From an uncultured Paracoccaceae bacterium (GTDB taxonomy: Bacteria; Pseudomonadota; Alphaproteobacteria; Rhodobacterales; Rhodobacteraceae), in contig CAKZNY010000252.1 of the NCBI GenBank assembly GCA_937132145.1, positions 1 through 10,864 on the forward strand: 10,864 nucleotides of DNA. Direction: 5' to 3'. This document shows, piece by piece, positions 7,491 to 10,864 of the stretch. How positions within the stretch are numbered: position 1 is the stretch's first letter; the number at the start of each line of letters is the position of its first letter. The notes under the pieces were generated by a model that was not told the DNA's origin, did not search any database, and was given only the letters and a program-made list of their open reading frames with translations. Made by a program: the position numbers and the translations under genes.

Positions 7491-8479
7491 CGGCGAGTCT
7501 CGGGGCGGCGCAAGCGTTCGGTGATTTCCGCCATGATAGATATCGCGATTTCCGCAGGGGTTTTCGAACCAATATCAGCCCCGACCGGCGCATGGATTTT
7601 GGCGATTTGAGCTTGGGTAAACCCCGCCTCCTGCAACCGGACCACCCGCTTGGCATGCGTGCGCGTTGACCCCAGACAACCGAGGTAAAACACATCCGAT
7701 TCTATCGCCACCTTGATCGCCGGATCGTCCAGTTTCGGGTCATGCGTCAGGGTCACAACCGCCACACGCGCATCAAGCCCTTCGGCCTCTAATGCTTCAT
7801 CCGGCCAGTCATGTATTATCCGCTCGCCGGGGAAACGCGCCTCGGTCGCGAACGCCTCGCGCGGGTCGACCAGCACCGCGTCATACCCCGCCACCCGCGC
7901 CATTTGCATCAACGGCTGCGCAATATGCACCGCCCCAACCACGATCATCCGCAACGGCGGGTTATGGATGTTTACGAACCAGTCCGCCTCGAAACCCGAC
8001 TTGTCACTGGTAAATCGAGGGCCAAGGTCAATCGCCGCGAAATCCGTGCCGACGACTTGGCGCTCCCATGTCTTGGTGTTCACCAGATACGCCGCCGCGC
8101 GCCGATCTGCACGATATGCCACGAGCGTTTCCAGCAACGCCACGCTTGGCCCCTGCCCAACGCCAATCGGCTCCACCAACACATGGATCGCACCGCCACA
8201 GGCAAGACCCACGGCAAAGGCCTCTTCATCGCTAACGCCGTATTCCAGAATGCGCGGCATGCCGTCTTCAAGGGCATTAATCGCCTCTTCAACGACCGCG
8301 CCTTCGACACAACCACCGGAAACCGAGCCAGCCATCTCCATATCCTCGTTGATCGCCAGCTGCGAGCCAATCGGTCGCGGCGCGGACCCCCAAGTCTGGA
8401 TAACGGTCGCCAGCACCGCGCCCTTACCGGCAGAAACCCAGTCGAGCGCCTGCTCCGGTATTTGATCGAAATTCGCCAT
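7487..8479 (-). CDS. xdhC: XdhC/CoxI-family molybdenum cofactor maturation protein
   Basis: Accessory protein of the XdhC/CoxI family, 330 residues. Such proteins bind the molybdenum cofactor, promote its sulfuration and deliver it to the apo-enzyme. The N-terminal domain has GSVSGGCVEGAVVEEA (51-66) and GLACGGAIHVLVEP (91-104), with Cys57 and Cys94 as the family's conserved cysteines. The C-terminal Rossmann-like domain has IVVGAVHIAQPL, VTLTHDPKLDDPA, YLGCLGSTRTHAKR and IHAPVGADIGSKTPAEIAISI. Both domains are complete. In CO dehydrogenase operons this position is held by coxF or coxI, so those names would also fit. The gene starts at TGATG, sharing one base with the coxE stop, and has a good purine-rich ribosome site (GGGAAGG) inside the coxE end. 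Confidence 0.94.
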   Translation of the reverse strand: MANFDQIPEQALDWVSAGKGAVLATVIQTWGSAPRPIGSQLAINEDMEMAGSVSGGCVEGAVVEEAINALEDGMPRILEYGVSDEEAFAVGLACGGAIHVLVEPIGVGQGPSVALLETLVAYRADRRAAAYLVNTKTWERQVVGTDFAAIDLGPRFTSDKSGFEADWFVNIHNPPLRMIVVGAVHIAQPLMQMARVAGYDAVLVDPREAFATEARFPGERIIHDWPDEALEAEGLDARVAVVTLTHDPKLDDPAIKVAIESDVFYLGCLGSTRTHAKRVVRLQEAGFTQAQIAKIHAPVGADIGSKTPAEIAISIMAEITERLRRPETRR

Positions 8480-9735
8480 CAGCCTTCCCTCATCGCGCGC
8501 ATAAGGCGTGCTTTCTCGCCGACATCTTCCGGCTTTGTTAACGCATCCGCAAGGGCTTGCAGGGATGCAATATTATGCCCCGCCCGAAAGCTGTCCACAT
8601 GGGGCAGCATTGCACGGATACCACGCGCCTTGGGGGCAAAACCATCCCAGCGCAGCAGCGGGTTCAGCCATATCACCTTGCGGGCCGACAAGTGCAAGCG
8701 TTCCATCTCGGACGCCAGCAAATCCGGATCATCCCGATCCAACCCGTCGGTAATCAGCAAAACAACGGCGCCTTGCCCCAGCACGCGACGCGACCAGTCA
8801 CGATTAAAGGTATGCAGGCATTCGCCGATACGCGTGCCACCTTCCCAGTCCCGCGCCTCGGCCCCCGCCATCGCAAGCGCCGTATCGACATCGCGATTAC
8901 GAAGATGGCGCGTGATATTCGTCAACTGCGTCCCGAAAGTGAACGAGTGCACCTGCGCCCATCCCGCCCCCTTGGCATTACTGGCCGCGTGCAGAAAATG
9001 CAGAATTACGCGGGAATATGCCGACATCGACCCGGAAATATCGCAAAGCGCCACAAGATTTGGCCAACGGGTTTTGCGCTGCCGCATCGCCAGTTTCTGT
9101 ATGTCCCCGCCCGTGCGCATCGCGCCCCGAATAGTGCCGCGCCAATCCGGTATACGCCCGCGCAATGCCGGTTTGGTTCGGCGCGATGCCAACGGTTTCA
9201 CCGGCAGCTTGATCCGCGCGATCATGCGCTTGGCCTCGGCCATCTCGGCCGTTGTCATCTGCTCGAAATCCAGCGCCTGCAAATTTTCCTGCGCCGAAAA
9301 CGTCAGAGAGGCATCCAGCTTGATCTCGGCGCTCTCCCCCTCCTGCAATTCTGGCGCCTCTGCATCCGCCCCATCCAGCAACGCTTCGGCCGCGCGGCGC
9401 TCGGCAGGGTTTGCCTTGCGCTCCTTTTGAACGCCGCGCATCGCTGGCGCCAAAAGCGCCATCATGTTTTCGAGGTATTGCGGGTCTCGCCAAAACAACC
9501 GGAAAATTTGCGCGAAAACTTCGCGGTGTTCAGGGCGCGAGACAAAACAGGCATGTAACGTCCAGTAAAAATCCCGTTTATCCGTGAAACCGGCAACCTC
9601 TACCGCCCGAATGGCGTCCGCCACGCGCCCCGGTCCGACGGGCAATCCGGCCACCCGCAACGCGCGTGCGAAATGGGTAATGTTGGCAACGAATTTACCA
9701 TCTTCTGGTATTGGAAGATCGGCGAATTTACGCAT
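8479..9735 (-). CDS. coxE: CoxE, VWA-domain maturation protein
   Basis: VWA-domain protein of the CoxE family, 418 residues. The C-terminal half carries a complete metal-ion-dependent adhesion site: DISGS (Asp232, Ser234, Ser236), the GGTRIG Thr301, and LLITDGLD with Asp330. The N-terminal half (1-200) is the family's helical region, with an acidic stretch around 121-140. MoxR-type AAA+ ATPases usually act with VWA partners of this kind, and coxD lies directly upstream, so the two probably form a chaperone pair that remodels or loads the enzyme's metal centre. That role is extrapolated from CO dehydrogenase systems. The start overlaps the coxD stop by one base (TAATG), and no strong ribosome site is present, pointing to translational coupling. 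Confidence 0.94.
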   Translation of the reverse strand: MRKFADLPIPEDGKFVANITHFARALRVAGLPVGPGRVADAIRAVEVAGFTDKRDFYWTLHACFVSRPEHREVFAQIFRLFWRDPQYLENMMALLAPAMRGVQKERKANPAERRAAEALLDGADAEAPELQEGESAEIKLDASLTFSAQENLQALDFEQMTTAEMAEAKRMIARIKLPVKPLASRRTKPALRGRIPDWRGTIRGAMRTGGDIQKLAMRQRKTRWPNLVALCDISGSMSAYSRVILHFLHAASNAKGAGWAQVHSFTFGTQLTNITRHLRNRDVDTALAMAGAEARDWEGGTRIGECLHTFNRDWSRRVLGQGAVVLLITDGLDRDDPDLLASEMERLHLSARKVIWLNPLLRWDGFAPKARGIRAMLPHVDSFRAGHNIASLQALADALTKPEDVGEKARLMRAMREG

Positions 9736-10649
9736 TAGTCAGCCATCTCGGACGACGCCTTTGCCTCGGTTAATATCCGCGCGGCTTCTGATCCCTGAAT
9801 CCGGACAATATCATCCTGATACTTCAAAATTGCCCCTAATGTGTCCGCAATCACCTGCGGTGAAAGCTGAACAGCATCCAGCGCCAACAGGCATTTCGCC
9901 CAGTCAATCGTCTCGGCCACGCCGGGTTTTTTGAACAAATCTTCCGAGCGCAGTTTTTGCACGAACGCCACGATTTCACGGCTTAACGCGGCACTGGCCT
10001 CCGGAACCTGCGCGTTCAGGATTTCCAGCTCGCGGTCAAAATCGGGGTAATCCACCCAATGATACAAACACCGCCGCTTCAGCGCATCATGCACCTCGCG
10101 CGTGCGGTTCGAGGTTAGGATAACGATCGGTGGTTCCTCGGCTACGATGGTGCCCAGCTCGGGAATCGTTACCTGAAAGTCGCTCAACGCCTCCAGCAGG
10201 AACGCTTCAAAGGGTTCGTCGGCGCGGTCCAGCTCGTCTATCAACAGGATCGGAGGGCCGCCTTCTTGCGGGCTCATCGCTTCCAGCAACGGGCGACGGA
10301 TCAGGAAATCTTCGCTAAACAGCTCCGCGTTCAGCTCGGCGCGGTCACTGCTGCCCACGGCCTCAGCCGTGCGGATCGCCACCATTTGCGCGGCAAAATT
10401 CCACTCGTAAACCGCGCTTGAAGCGTCCAGTCCTTCATAGCATTGCAACCGTATCAATCGCCGCCCCAGCCCCGAGGCCAACGCCTTGGCGATCTCCGTC
10501 TTGCCAACACCAGCCTCGCCTTCCAGAAACAACGGGCGCCCCAATTTTAGCGACAAGAATACAACCGTCGCTAACGCTTGGCCGCAAATATACCCTTGCG
10601 AGGCTAGAAGTTCGCGGGTTTGATCAATGTTTTCCGGTAGCGCTGCCAT
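9735..10649 (-). CDS. coxD: CoxD, MoxR-type AAA+ ATPase
   Basis: AAA+ ATPase of the MoxR/CoxD family, 304 residues, cytosolic or membrane-associated. Walker A is GEAGVGKT (44-51), with EGEAG just before the lysine; Walker B is ILLIDELDRAD (134-144) with Asp138 and Glu139; sensor 1 is ILTSN (177-181); and the arginine-finger region is LKRRC (190-194). Characterised CoxD takes part in assembling the [CuSMo] centre of CO dehydrogenase. Here the partner enzyme lacks the copper-binding Cys, so CoxD may serve cofactor sulfuration or insertion more generally. It is the first gene of the cluster. The ATG at 10649 follows AGGAGG by 4 bases, the strongest ribosome site in the first half of the cluster. 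Confidence 0.95.
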   Translation of the reverse strand: MAALPENIDQTRELLASQGYICGQALATVVFLSLKLGRPLFLEGEAGVGKTEIAKALASGLGRRLIRLQCYEGLDASSAVYEWNFAAQMVAIRTAEAVGSSDRAELNAELFSEDFLIRRPLLEAMSPQEGGPPILLIDELDRADEPFEAFLLEALSDFQVTIPELGTIVAEEPPIVILTSNRTREVHDALKRRCLYHWVDYPDFDRELEILNAQVPEASAALSREIVAFVQKLRSEDLFKKPGVAETIDWAKCLLALDAVQLSPQVIADTLGAILKYQDDIVRIQGSEAARILTEAKASSEMAD

Positions 10650-10653
10650 TTTT

Positions 10654-10659
10654 CCTCCT
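10654..10659 (-). promoter_or_regulatory. coxD ribosome binding site
   Basis: AGGAGG on the minus strand, four As before the ATG at 10649, the first gene of the cluster. The next three genes have weak or overlapping sites, so this site may set translation for the coxD-coxE-xdhC-fusion group. Confidence 0.85.
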
Positions 10660-10754
10660 GGAGATTTTCAAACTTTCAATGAATCTAGTTGGCTGCGAGG
10701 TTTTTAGCAAACCAGATTTTACAATCTATCATCGCCAAGTGGTGTGCTCGATGG

Positions 10755-10783
10755 TTTGATCATTTTTGGCCAAATGAGGCAAA
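10755..10783. repeat. Imperfect inverted repeat, candidate operator
   Basis: TTTG-AT-CATTT and AAATG-AGG-CAAA face each other around TTGGCC, with a perfect central palindrome TTTGGCCAAA. It lies about 106 bases upstream of the coxD start. Such dyads are typical of transcription factor sites, but no regulator gene is in the window. Confidence 0.4.
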
Positions 10784-10804
10784 GCGACGAGCAGGGTTAC
10801 GAAA

Positions 10805-10821
10805 GCAAATTCGTCATTTGC
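10805..10821. repeat. Inverted repeat GCAAAT-N5-ATTTGC, candidate operator
   Basis: A perfect 6-bp dyad with a 5-base spacer, 22 bases from the 10755-10783 dyad. Its half-sites resemble the CAAATG/CATTTG arms of that repeat, so both could be bound by one protein. Confidence 0.38.
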
Positions 10822-10864
10822 CAGCGGTCAGTTCTGGTTTGGAATATGCATAAAATGTGGATTT

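Larger units (their letters stand above)
10660..10864 (-). promoter_or_regulatory. Upstream leader of the cox cluster, probable promoter region
   Basis: No gene is visible here. As the only non-coding DNA upstream of the first cluster gene, it should hold the promoter. I could not draw a convincing -35/-10 pair on the minus strand. It contains two dyad-symmetric sequences (10755-10783 and 10805-10821). The region is AT-rich compared with the genes. Confidence 0.5.

Noticed and set aside
7811..9430. Long open frame on the plus strand (539 codons)
   Set aside because: It lies antisense to the xdhC-type gene and coxE, which have complete motifs; its protein is Arg/Pro/Ala-rich with no recognisable domain.

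Overview
The window is almost entirely one minus-strand gene cluster for a molybdenum hydroxylase of the carbon monoxide dehydrogenase / xanthine dehydrogenase family, with its maturation factors. Gene style, the tight stop/start overlaps and the cluster composition suggest an alphaproteobacterium, most likely a marine Rhodobacterales (Roseobacter-type) organism. This is inference from recognised families, not from a marker gene.

Transcription runs from right to left. A 215-base leader (10650-10864) carries dyad-symmetric DNA that may be an operator. Then come coxD (MoxR-type AAA+ ATPase), coxE (VWA-domain protein), an xdhC/coxI-type cofactor maturation protein, and a MoeA-like/MocA-like fusion for making the molybdenum cofactor. 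These four are translationally coupled, with overlaps of 1, 1 and 4 bases. After a 108-base gap come coxG (SRPBCC protein with a C-terminal amphipathic anchor), coxS (two [2Fe-2S] clusters), coxL (molybdopterin catalytic subunit) and coxM (FAD subunit), spaced 22, 35 and 12 bases apart, each with a strong Shine-Dalgarno sequence. A perfect intrinsic terminator at about 1509-1536 ends the cluster.

The key point is the type of enzyme. CoxL carries the active-site loop AYRGAGR (residues 370-376), not the Cys-containing AYxCSFR loop of true Cu,Mo CO dehydrogenase. The structural genes are in the order S-L-M, as in form II (BMS) clusters, not M-S-L. The physiological substrate is therefore unknown and CO oxidation should not be assumed, even though coxD, coxE, an xdhC-type gene and coxG are all present. 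The expected division of labour is: the fusion protein makes the cytosine-dinucleotide form of the molybdenum cofactor, the XdhC-type protein and CoxD/CoxE help mature and insert it, CoxS-L-M is the enzyme, and CoxG ties it to the membrane or its electron acceptor.

Left of the terminator is a separate same-strand aldo/keto reductase gene (475-1413). Positions 1-474 hold no confident intact gene. Protein-like stretches there switch between two minus-strand frames, which may be a frameshifted gene remnant, and an 8-C run lies at the very edge. No tRNA, rRNA, CRISPR array, insertion sequence or phage gene was recognised.
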